Positions 28,909 through 36,768 of a stretch of 43,917 bases of DNA are shown one piece after another. The translations under genes and the position numbers were made by a program. The stretch is from Acidovorax sp. NO-1 (lineage in GTDB: Bacteria > Pseudomonadota > Gammaproteobacteria > Burkholderiales > Burkholderiaceae_C), in the NCBI RefSeq assembly GCF_000238595.1, contig NZ_AGTS01000099.1, forward strand, positions 1 to 43,917, in the 5' to 3' direction. How positions within the stretch are numbered: position 1 is the stretch's first letter; every line of letters begins with the position of its first letter. The notes beneath the pieces are model-generated. The model saw nothing but the letters and a program-made list of their open reading frames with translations, was not told the origin of the DNA and made no database searches.

Positions 28909-30480
28909 ATGCAAGCTGTTTTTTCCCAACGTTCGCGCTTCGCAGGCCACCTTCCACAGGCCGCGATGGCGCTGGCCGCCGCCCTGTGGGCAGGCGCCGC
29001 ACAGGCCCAAAGCTTCGATTTCGACAGCGTCACCCGCATCGCCCGGGAACGGGCGGAGAAGCCCTATCGCGCATCCAGCGACAAGCTCCCCGCCGACCTC
29101 GCCAAACTCAACTACGACCAGGTGCGCGACATCCGCTGGCGCCCCGACCGTGCCCTGTGGCGCGCCGAAAAGCTGCCGTTCGAGGCCATGTTCTTCCACC
29201 TGGGCCTGTACCAGAAGGAGCCTGTGCTGATCAACGAGGTGACACCGCAGGGCGCGCGCCACATCGGCTACAGCCGCGCGGACTTCGACTACGGCAAGAA
29301 CCAGGTGCGGCCGGAGGCCTGGGGCGACCTGGGCTTTGCGGGCTTTCGCCTGCACAACCACCTCAACTCCAGCGCCTACAAGGATGAGCTGGTGGTCTTC
29401 CAGGGCGCAAGCTACTTCCGCGCACTGGGCAAGGGCCAGCAGTACGGCCTGTCGGCGCGCGGGCTGGCCATCGACACCGTGGGTGGCAGTGGTGAAGAGT
29501 TCCCTCGCTTCACAGAGTTCTGGCTGGTGCGGCCCGATGCGTTGTCCACGCAGGTCACGGTGTATGCGCTCCTGGATTCGCCCCGCGCCACCGGCGCCTA
29601 CCGTTTCGACATCCAGCCGGGCCCGCAGACCACCACCACCGTGCGCAGCCGCATTTTTGTGCGGGCAGGCAAGAGCGACAAGCCCATCGCCACGCTGGGC
29701 ATCGCACCGTTGACCAGCATGTTCTTCTTCGGCGAGAACCAGCCGCGCAAGGACGATTTCCGGCCAGAGGTGCACGACTCCGACGGTCTGATGATTGCCA
29801 CGGGCGAGGGCGAATGGCTCTGGCGCCCCCTGCAGAACCCCAAGCAGACGCTGGTCACATCGTTTGCCACCAAAAACCCCAAGGGCTTTGGCCTGATGCA
29901 GCGCGATCGGCAATGGTCGAACTATGAGGACGTCGAAGCCCGCTATGAGCGCCGCCCGAGCGCCTGGGTGCGCCCCCTGCACGACTGGGGCGCCGGGCGG
30001 GTGGAACTGGTGCAGCTCCCCACACCGGATGAGACGCACGACAACATCGTGGCGTACTGGGTGCCCGCCCAGCTACCCGCCTCTGGCCAGGCCCTGGAAT
30101 TTGCCTACGAGCTGAGCTGGCAGGGCGATGAACAGCAGCGCCCGCCTGGTGCCTGGGCCACGCAATCGCGCCAGGGCATGGGCTACACCCAGCAGACCGC
30201 CGAGGCCCTGCGCCAGCAAGTGCAGTACGTCGTTGATTTCGATGGGCCCGCGCTCAAGGCCTTGCCCCCCGATGCGCCCGTGAAAGCCGTGGTCACAAGC
30301 GATGCCAACGGCAAGGTACTGGAAAGCATCGTCTACCGCAATCCGGTCACTGAGCAGTGGCGCATGACCCTTCGCATCCAGCGCCAGAAGGCCGATCGAC
30401 CGATCGAGCTGCGCGCCTTTCTTCAACACGACAACAACGCTGTGAGTGAAACATGGACGCACATCATTCTTCCCGAGTAA
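28909..30480 (+). CDS. opgG: Periplasmic glucan biosynthesis protein OpgG (MdoG)
   Basis: OpgG is a periplasmic protein needed to build the branched osmoregulated periplasmic glucan backbone made by OpgH. The 523-residue precursor has a Sec signal (basic residues in the first 14, hydrophobic MALAAALWAGAAQA, cleavage about residue 34) and no twin-arginine, which favours OpgG over OpgD. Family motifs include SFDFDSVTRIARERAEKPY, LYQKEPVLINEV, FRLHNHLNSSAYKDELVVFQGASYFRALG, GLSARGLAIDT and MFFFGENQP. The predicted sigma-54 start lies directly before this ATG, so the message is leaderless or a second promoter exists; the next ATG (28966) would leave a signal lacking basic residues. It overlaps opgH by 28 bp. 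Confidence 0.95.
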   Translation: MQAVFSQRSRFAGHLPQAAMALAAALWAGAAQAQSFDFDSVTRIARERAEKPYRASSDKLPADLAKLNYDQVRDIRWRPDRALWRAEKLPFEAMFFHLGLYQKEPVLINEVTPQGARHIGYSRADFDYGKNQVRPEAWGDLGFAGFRLHNHLNSSAYKDELVVFQGASYFRALGKGQQYGLSARGLAIDTVGGSGEEFPRFTEFWLVRPDALSTQVTVYALLDSPRATGAYRFDIQPGPQTTTTVRSRIFVRAGKSDKPIATLGIAPLTSMFFFGENQPRKDDFRPEVHDSDGLMIATGEGEWLWRPLQNPKQTLVTSFATKNPKGFGLMQRDRQWSNYEDVEARYERRPSAWVRPLHDWGAGRVELVQLPTPDETHDNIVAYWVPAQLPASGQALEFAYELSWQGDEQQRPPGAWATQSRQGMGYTQQTAEALRQQVQYVVDFDGPALKALPPDAPVKAVVTSDANGKVLESIVYRNPVTEQWRMTLRIQRQKADRPIELRAFLQHDNNAVSETWTHIILPE

Positions 30481-32474
30481 GCCCCCAGATGCACCCACAC
30501 CCACACCCACATCCATCCCAGCGCAGCACTGTGCGGGGAGAGCGGCATCCCAATTCCGTCACCGCCCCTCCGGTCCACCGGGGTTCGATGGTGCCTGTTC
30601 CATGGCGGGGCTTCTGGAACAGCCTGGGAACGGCGCTGCTGCTCAAGCTCACAGGCCGTGCCAAGGCGCACCGTCAGGCGTCGGCCACTGCCCACTCTTC
30701 GCAGGCATGGGAGAGCGCTGCTCAGCGCCGTCGCTGGACCTTCGCGGTGCTGACTGCACTGACGACGGCGCTCGCAAGCCTCCTGTTTGCCGGGGTTCAG
30801 CCGGAATACGACAACGCCTGGCTGGGCTACGGCCAGATTGCGCTGTTTGCCCTGCTGTCCGCATGGGTTGTCACCGGCTTTCTCACCGGGCTGATGGGCT
30901 TTTGGGTCATGCTGCGCGGCGACCGGCATGCGCTGTCTGTGCGCAGCGTGGTGGAACACCAGCTGCCTCCCGATGCGCGCACGGCCATCATCATGCCGAT
31001 CTGCAACGAGGACGTGGCCACCGTGTTCGCGGGGCTTCGGGCAACCTGCGAGTCGGTCGCTTCCACCGGCCATGGGGCCACCTTCGACGTGTTCGTGCTG
31101 TCCGACAGCTACGACCCCGCCATCGCCCAGGCCGAACGCGCTGCGTGGGAAGAACTGCGCACCGCCCTGGCCCAGCACAGCCAGCAGCCGCAGGTACAGG
31201 TGTACTACCGCCTGCGCACTCGCCGCACGCACCGCAAGGCCGGCAATGTGGCCGATTTCTGCCGCCGCTGGGGCAAGGACTACCGCTACATGGTGGTGCT
31301 GGACGCCGACAGCGTGATGAGCGGTGACTGCATCGTTTCCATGGCCAAGCTGATGGAAGCCAACCCCACGGCGGGCATCATCCAGACGGCAACCCAGGCC
31401 ATCGGCCACGTCACGCTGCACGCCCGCGCGCAGCAGTTCGCCTCGCGCGTTACGGGTCGGCTGTTCACGCTGGGCATGCAGTACTGGCAGCTGGGTGAAT
31501 CCCACTACTGGGGCCACAACGCGATCATTCGCGTGGCACCCTTCATGGAACACTGCGCCCTCGCGCCCATCAAGGGCAAGGGCGGCTTGGCGGGCGGCAT
31601 CATGTCGCACGATTTCGTCGAAGCGGCTTTGATGCGCCGCGCGGGCTTCCACGTCTGGCTGGTGTCGGACCTCATCGGCAGCTATGAACAGCAACCCCCT
31701 GACCTGCTGGCCGAGCTGCAGCGCGACCGCCGCTGGTGCCAGGGCAACCTGCAAAACGCACGCCTGATGGCCGAGCCCGGCATCCACCCCGTACACCGCT
31801 CCATGTTCGTCACGGGCGCCATGGCTTACCTCTCGGCACCGCTGTGGCTGGCCTTCCTGACGCTGGGCACAGCGCTGTGGCTGTCGGGTGCCAAGTTGGT
31901 GGCCAACTGGCACATCCTGCCTGCCGAACTGCTGGCGCTGTGGGCCTTCACGCTGACCCTGCTTTTCCTGCCACGTGTCCTGGGCGTGGCCGCAGTCTTC
32001 ATGCGCCGGGAGCACCACGAGTACGGGGGTGCCTGGAGCCTGCTCAAGAGTGCTGCCCTGGAGAGCGTGCTGGCCATTTTGCAAGCCCCCATCCGGATGC
32101 TGGCCCATTCGCTGTTCGTTCTGATCGCGCTGACAGGCCTGAAACTGGAATGGAGATCCCCCCCGCGCGAAGCCCATGCCGTGCCGTGGCGCCACGCCGC
32201 GCGCCAGCTGGCCCCGATGAGTCTGGTGATTGGCCTGCTGGCAGTAGGCGTGTCGCTCATCGACAGCAGCGCCCTTCTGTGGCTCATGCCCGTGGGCCTG
32301 CCATTGGCGCTGGCGATACCACTGGCTGTGTTGACCAGCCAGATTGCATTGGGAAAGGCGATGCGTGCCCAGCAGCTGCTGCTGATTCCCGAGGAATCCT
32401 GGTCGCCCCCGGTACTGCGGCGGGCGTGGCTGCACGCCAGCCGTCTGGCCGCGCCCGCACTGAAGGTTGCCTAG
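30453..32474 (+). CDS. opgH: Glucan glucosyltransferase OpgH (MdoH)
   Basis: OpgH is the inner-membrane GT2 enzyme that polymerises glucose from UDP-glucose into the periplasmic glucan backbone. The 673-residue product has an N-terminal cytoplasmic tail with a short His-Pro run (MHPHPHPHP), helices near 95-115 and 125-150, a catalytic domain with IIMPICNED, VLSDS, YRLRTRRTHRKAGNVADF, VVLDADSVMSG and the QRDRRWCQGN motif (QxxRW), then several C-terminal helices. It is shorter than E. coli OpgH (847), mainly at the ends. The start lies inside opgG, indicating translational coupling. A terminator follows 18 bp after the stop. Confidence 0.94.
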   Translation: MDAHHSSRVSPQMHPHPHPHPSQRSTVRGERHPNSVTAPPVHRGSMVPVPWRGFWNSLGTALLLKLTGRAKAHRQASATAHSSQAWESAAQRRRWTFAVLTALTTALASLLFAGVQPEYDNAWLGYGQIALFALLSAWVVTGFLTGLMGFWVMLRGDRHALSVRSVVEHQLPPDARTAIIMPICNEDVATVFAGLRATCESVASTGHGATFDVFVLSDSYDPAIAQAERAAWEELRTALAQHSQQPQVQVYYRLRTRRTHRKAGNVADFCRRWGKDYRYMVVLDADSVMSGDCIVSMAKLMEANPTAGIIQTATQAIGHVTLHARAQQFASRVTGRLFTLGMQYWQLGESHYWGHNAIIRVAPFMEHCALAPIKGKGGLAGGIMSHDFVEAALMRRAGFHVWLVSDLIGSYEQQPPDLLAELQRDRRWCQGNLQNARLMAEPGIHPVHRSMFVTGAMAYLSAPLWLAFLTLGTALWLSGAKLVANWHILPAELLALWAFTLTLLFLPRVLGVAAVFMRREHHEYGGAWSLLKSAALESVLAILQAPIRMLAHSLFVLIALTGLKLEWRSPPREAHAVPWRHAARQLAPMSLVIGLLAVGVSLIDSSALLWLMPVGLPLALAIPLAVLTSQIALGKAMRAQQLLLIPEESWSPPVLRRAWLHASRLAAPALKVA

Positions 32475-32491
32475 GCGTTCTGACTGCACCT

Positions 32492-32524
32492 GCAAAAAAG
32501 CGACGTCAAGTCGGCTTTTTTTGC
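32492..32524. terminator. Intrinsic terminator after opgH
   Basis: GCAAAAAAGC-GAC stem, GTCAA loop, GTC-GGCTTTTTTTGC stem with one bulged G. The A- and T-runs could make it work both ways, toward opgH and ffh. Confidence 0.8.
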
Positions 32525-32530
32525 TTCTAT

Positions 32531-32590
32531 TTTTATAGCTACTGGCGCTTTACCAGTAAGCGCCAGAGGCCAAAATGACCTGAATTTCAG
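32531..32590 (+). repeat. Interspersed hairpin repeat, copy C
   Basis: TTTTATAGCTA, then a 9-bp hairpin CTGGCGCTT/AAGCGCCAG (32542-32566, 7-base loop), AGGCC, and a tail ending AATTTCAG. It has the longest stem of the three copies. The tail contains the stop codon of the minus-strand ffh (32587-32589). Confidence 0.8.
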
Positions 32591-33963
32591 AAGGGCATCT
32601 TGGGCATTCCGCCACCCATGCCCTTCATGCCGCCCATCTTCTTCATCATCTTCATCAGGCCGCCGCCCTTCATCTTTTTCATCATGCCCTGCATCTGCTC
32701 GAACTCCTTGAGCAGGCGGTTGACCTCTTGCACATGCACGCCAGCCCCGTTGGCGATGCGCTTCTTGCGGGTGGCCTTGATGAGTTCGGGCTTGCGACGC
32801 TCCAGCGGCGTCATGCTCTGGATGATGCCCTCCTTGCGCTTGATGTCTTTCTCGGCCTTGTCCATGTCCATGGCACCGGCCTTGGCGGTGAGCTGCGACG
32901 GCAGCTTGTCCATCAGGCTGGAAAGCCCGCCCATCTGCTTCATCTGCTGGATCTGCGAAAGGAAGTCATTCAGATCGAACCCGTCGCCACTCTTGACCTT
33001 GGCCGCCAGCTTCTGTGCGGCCTCCATGTCCACCCCGGCCGTGACCTGCTCCACCAGAGCCACGATGTCGCCCATGCCCAGGATGCGGCCTGCATGGCGC
33101 TCGGCGTCGAACACTTCCAGGCCGTCGAGCTTTTCAGACACCCCCGCAAACTTGATGGGCGCACCCGTGATCTGCCGCACCGACAGCGCGGCGCCGCCGC
33201 GCGAATCACCATCGAGCTTGGTGAGCACGATGCCGGTGAGCGGCAACGCTTCCTTGAAGGCCTTGGCGGTGTTGATCGCGTCCTGGCCCTGCATGGCATC
33301 GACCACGAACAGGGTTTCGACCGGGTTCAGCGCGGCGTGCAGGTCCTTGATTTCCTTCATCAAGGCTTCATCGATGGCCAGGCGGCCCGCCGTGTCGACC
33401 AGCAGCACGTCAAAGTAGTGCTTCCTGGCGTAGTCCAGTGCGGCGTGGGCGATGTCGAGCGGCTTCTGGTCGGGCGTGCTGGGGAACCATTCGGCGCCCG
33501 CCTGTTTGGTCACCGTCTTGAGCTGCTCGATGGCGGCCGGGCGGTACACGTCGCCCGACACGGTCAGCACCTTTTTCTTGCGCTTTTCGATCAGGTGCTT
33601 GGCCAGCTTGGCCGTGGTGGTGGTCTTGCCCGCGCCCTGCAGACCAGCCATCAGGATCACGGCGGGCGGCTGGGCGGCCAGGTTGATGTCGGCCACGCCC
33701 TCGCCCATGGTGGCGGCCAGTTCACGATTGACGATGCTGACCAGCGTCTGACCGGGCTTGAGCGAGCCCAGCACTTCCTGGCCCAGCGCCTTCTCTTTGA
33801 CGCGGGCAATGAAGTCGCGCACCACCGGCAGGGCCACGTCGGCTTCGAGCAGGGCCATGCGCACCTCGCGCAGCATGTCCGTGACGTTGGATTCGGTGAT
33901 GCGGGCCTGGCCACGCATCTCCTTGACGAGGCGCGTGAGTTTGTCGGTAAGGGCGGAGGCCAT
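32587..33963 (-). CDS. ffh: Signal recognition particle protein Ffh (SRP54)
   Basis: Ffh is the GTPase of the signal recognition particle; with 4.5S RNA it delivers nascent membrane proteins to FtsY. The 458-residue product has the helical N domain (about 1-95, with ALLEADVALPVVRDF), the G domain (G1 GLQGAGKTTTTAK near 106, DTAGRL, TKLDGDSRGGAALS) and a methionine-rich M domain. The last 30 residues consist mostly of Met, Gly and Lys. Length is normal. The 69-bp gap to the divergent ypjD-type gene holds both start regions. The stop codon overlaps repeat copy C. Confidence 0.98.
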   Translation of the reverse strand: MASALTDKLTRLVKEMRGQARITESNVTDMLREVRMALLEADVALPVVRDFIARVKEKALGQEVLGSLKPGQTLVSIVNRELAATMGEGVADINLAAQPPAVILMAGLQGAGKTTTTAKLAKHLIEKRKKKVLTVSGDVYRPAAIEQLKTVTKQAGAEWFPSTPDQKPLDIAHAALDYARKHYFDVLLVDTAGRLAIDEALMKEIKDLHAALNPVETLFVVDAMQGQDAINTAKAFKEALPLTGIVLTKLDGDSRGGAALSVRQITGAPIKFAGVSEKLDGLEVFDAERHAGRILGMGDIVALVEQVTAGVDMEAAQKLAAKVKSGDGFDLNDFLSQIQQMKQMGGLSSLMDKLPSQLTAKAGAMDMDKAEKDIKRKEGIIQSMTPLERRKPELIKATRKKRIANGAGVHVQEVNRLLKEFEQMQGMMKKMKGGGLMKMMKKMGGMKGMGGGMPKMPF

Positions 33964-34032
33964 AGGGGAGAAGTCCGGTGTTGCCTGCGCGTCAGGGTGC
34001 TGGCGGTGGGGCGAAAGGCTAAACTGCGATCC

Positions 34033-34830
34033 ATGATTTTAGCGAGTAGCTCTCCCGCCAGCTGGCTGCTGGCCCTGGCTGCGGCCGTGGCATACGCCGT
34101 GCCCGCCGCCGCATCCTCGCGGCTGGGCGCAACAGCGGCCCGCAATGCGCTGCTGGTGGCCTGGCTGCTGCACGCCACAGTGCTGGTGTGGGGCCTGTGG
34201 GGCGACACGCCCCGATTCGGGTTTGCGCCCGCCTTGTCGATGACTGCGTGGCTGGTGCTGACGGTGTACGCCGTGGAGCGGCAACTGTTTCCGCAGATGC
34301 AGTCGCGCTGGATGCTGGCGGCGCTGGGGGCCATGGCCATCGTGCTGGCGGTGCTCTTCCCGGGCCAGCCGCTGCATGTGACAGCCTCCGCCTGGCTGCC
34401 ACTGCACCTCGCACTGGGCATTGCCTGCTACGGATTGTTTGCGGCCGCCGTGGTGCATGCCTGGCTGATGACGCGTGCCGAGCAGCGCATCCGCCAGGCC
34501 GAAGACCCCCACAGTGGCATTCCCCTGCTCACACTGGAACGCCTGACCTTCCGCTTCGTGACGGCAGGCTTCATCCTTCTGACCGCCACGCTGCTGGCGG
34601 GCTGGCTGTTTGGTGACACCCTGTATGGCAGGGCGTGGCGTTGGGACCACAAGGCCGTTTTTTCGCTGCTGGCCTGGTTCACCTTCGCCACCCTGCTCCT
34701 GGGACGCGCACGTTTCGGCTGGCGGGGCCGCAATGCGGTACGCGTGCTGTACGCCGGGGCGGCGCTGCTGCTTCTGGCTTACGTGGGGTCACGTTTCGTC
34801 ATGGAAGTCGTTCTGGGTCGCAGCACATGA
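34033..34830 (+). CDS. CcsA/HemX-like cytochrome c assembly family membrane protein (YpjD type)
   Basis: This 265-residue polytopic membrane protein has about eight helices, in the heme-handling CcsA/HemX superfamily. The late segment WRWDHKAVFSLLAWFTFATLLLGR carries the conserved tryptophan/histidine pattern, and HLALGIACYGLFAAAVVHAWLM carries another histidine. E. coli YpjD, the nearest known relative, is also encoded divergently beside ffh, so the neighbourhood supports orthology. Its exact role in cytochrome c or heme handling is not established. The next gene starts inside its stop codon (ATGA). Confidence 0.85.
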   Translation: MILASSSPASWLLALAAAVAYAVPAAASSRLGATAARNALLVAWLLHATVLVWGLWGDTPRFGFAPALSMTAWLVLTVYAVERQLFPQMQSRWMLAALGAMAIVLAVLFPGQPLHVTASAWLPLHLALGIACYGLFAAAVVHAWLMTRAEQRIRQAEDPHSGIPLLTLERLTFRFVTAGFILLTATLLAGWLFGDTLYGRAWRWDHKAVFSLLAWFTFATLLLGRARFGWRGRNAVRVLYAGAALLLLAYVGSRFVMEVVLGRST

Positions 34831-35045
34831 AATACCTGGTCTTGCTGGTCGTACTGGTCGTGGCCTTTGGCATCTGGCGCAGCCGCCGCCCCTCGGCACC
34901 GTCGCCCGCCCCCCGTCCGCTGGCGCTCCCCCAGGACATGCTGGCATGCGCCCGGTGTGGCATCCACATCCCTCAGGCTGAAGCTTTGATGACGGGCCAG
35001 CTGGCCTATTGCTGCGCCGACCATCAGCAGCGGGGTCCCGTCTGA
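34827..35045 (+). CDS. PP0621-family small membrane-anchored protein
   Basis: This 72-residue protein has an N-terminal membrane helix (YLVLLVVLVVAFGIW, residues 3-17), a short basic Pro-rich linker and a compact cysteine domain: CARCGIHIPQAEALMTGQLAYCCADH. The CxxC pair and the later CC/DH cluster look like a small metal-binding knuckle facing one side of the membrane. The family is widespread in Beta- and Gammaproteobacteria, often beside pilS, and has no assigned function. It is translationally coupled to the upstream gene by a 4-base overlap and ends 8 bp before pilS. Confidence 0.8.
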   Translation: MKYLVLLVVLVVAFGIWRSRRPSAPSPAPRPLALPQDMLACARCGIHIPQAEALMTGQLAYCCADHQQRGPV

Positions 35046-35053
35046 ATCACCCC

Positions 35054-36757
35054 ATGCAACCTCTGTCTGCGGACGCCATTGCACCTGCCCTGGAGGCGCC
35101 ATTCGTGCGCCTTTGGCGCGGGTTCCTGACCGGCCGGGCCATGGTTGCGCTAGCGCTGCTGGTACTGCAGGGCGCAAGCCAGGCTATCAACCAGGCCACC
35201 CAGCCTGCCGTTCTGGCTGTCTGCGCCGCCTATCTCGTCGCCACCATCACCTTGCGCGTACTGACAGCCCAACAGCCGCCCTCACCCGGAGCCGGCCCAC
35301 AATGGCTACCTTCCATCGGGGTCGATCTGGCAGCCATCACGGCCCTTCAGCTTCTGAACGCGGGGGCCATGAACTACACCCCCCTGTTTGGCCTTCCCAT
35401 TCTCATGGCGGCCGTCCTCGGAACGCTGACCCTGGCGCTGGGGACAACGGCAGCGGTGACGTTGCTGTTGCTGGGGTGGGCATGGTGGGTAGGCTCTGGC
35501 ACTGCGGGCGACGACGCCCCCCGTTACCTGCAAAGCGCGCTGACCGGCACGGGCTATTTCATCGTGAGCTACCTCGTGCACCAGCTGGCGGTGCGCCTGG
35601 CGCGCGAGCAGGAACTGGCACTACAGAGCCAGATCGCGGCCCGGGTGCAAACGCAGGTGAGCGCCCTGGTGATCCAGAACCTGACCGACGGCGTCCTCGT
35701 CGTGGACGAAGGCGACGTTGTACGCCTGGCAAACCCGGCAGGGCTGCAGTTGCTGGGCGGCGCCTCGCCTCCCGAGTTGCCGTTCGCATTGGCCTCCCTG
35801 CCGCCTTGGAATCCGCTGGTTCTGCTGGCGCGGCGTACCTTCCGGCAGGAGCAGCCCCAAACCGCTGATGTGGACCTGCTGCATCCGGGGCAAAGCCCGA
35901 CCGGCTTGCATGTGCGGACCTGGCTGACTTCCACGCGCGAGGCCGCGCGCCACGCACACACCGAGCGCCTGTGCGTGATGTTCCTGCACGATCTTCGCGA
36001 AATGGAAGCCCGCCTGCGCACCGAAAAGCTGGCCGCCATGGGGCGCATGTCTGCTGCGGTGGCCCACGAAATCCGCAATCCGCTGGCCGCCATCGTGCAA
36101 GCCAATGCGCTCCTGGAAGAGGATCTGAAAGACCCTGCCCAAAAACGCCTGGCCCACATGGTCCAGCAAAACGCCGACCGCCTGGCACGCATTGCGGAGG
36201 AGGTGCTGGACATCGCCCGCGTGCAGCACCAGATCAGCCACGCGCCAGCGTCCACCCTGCCTCTGGACGAAACGGTATCCCAGATATGGAATGACTGGCA
36301 GGCGCAGGATCCGTTGCAGCGCCGTGGCGTGGTCCTGCTGGAAGCTGGCAATACGCAGGTCGAATTCGACAACGAGCATCTGCGTCGGGTGCTGGTCAAC
36401 CTTCTGGACAACGCGCTGCGGTACGTCGGTCAGGAGCCGGACTCCCTCACCGTCACCACCCGCGCCGCACCGTCAGGCCAGATCAGCCTGCAAGTCTGGA
36501 GCGACGGCGCCCCGATGGACAAATCGGTAGAGCGCCATCTGTTCGAGCCATTTTTTTCCTCGGAGAGCCGCTCGAGTGGACTCGGGCTCTATATATGCCG
36601 CGAACTCTGCCAGCGCCATGGGGCTTCGATCAGCTACCAGCGTCTCACCCGCACCACACTGCGTGGCGAGGTAGGTGGCAACGCTTTTACCGTGGGGTTC
36701 CGGCGCACGACCCGCCCTACCGAATCCGCCACGCTGTTTGACACCATCGTGGTCTGA
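35054..36757 (+). CDS. pilS: Sensor histidine kinase PilS
   Basis: This is a 567-residue kinase of the PilS-PilR pair that controls type IV pilin transcription. The N-terminal part holds about six membrane helices (about 25-195, including LFGLPILMAAVLGTLTLALGTT). A cytoplasmic PAS-like region (about 205-300, VIQNLTDGVLVVDEGDVVRLANPAG) leads to the H-box MSAAVAHEIRNPLAAIVQANALLEED. The ATPase domain has LVNLLDNALRYVG, a reduced G1 region (VWSDGAPMDKSVERHLFEPFFSSE) and SSGLGLYICRELCQRHG. The architecture fits PilS rather than NtrB. It lies 11 bp before pilR. No pilus structural gene is in the window, so the pilin target is elsewhere. Confidence 0.92.
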   Translation: MQPLSADAIAPALEAPFVRLWRGFLTGRAMVALALLVLQGASQAINQATQPAVLAVCAAYLVATITLRVLTAQQPPSPGAGPQWLPSIGVDLAAITALQLLNAGAMNYTPLFGLPILMAAVLGTLTLALGTTAAVTLLLLGWAWWVGSGTAGDDAPRYLQSALTGTGYFIVSYLVHQLAVRLAREQELALQSQIAARVQTQVSALVIQNLTDGVLVVDEGDVVRLANPAGLQLLGGASPPELPFALASLPPWNPLVLLARRTFRQEQPQTADVDLLHPGQSPTGLHVRTWLTSTREAARHAHTERLCVMFLHDLREMEARLRTEKLAAMGRMSAAVAHEIRNPLAAIVQANALLEEDLKDPAQKRLAHMVQQNADRLARIAEEVLDIARVQHQISHAPASTLPLDETVSQIWNDWQAQDPLQRRGVVLLEAGNTQVEFDNEHLRRVLVNLLDNALRYVGQEPDSLTVTTRAAPSGQISLQVWSDGAPMDKSVERHLFEPFFSSESRSSGLGLYICRELCQRHGASISYQRLTRTTLRGEVGGNAFTVGFRRTTRPTESATLFDTIVV

Positions 36758-36768
36758 AACACCTTGCC

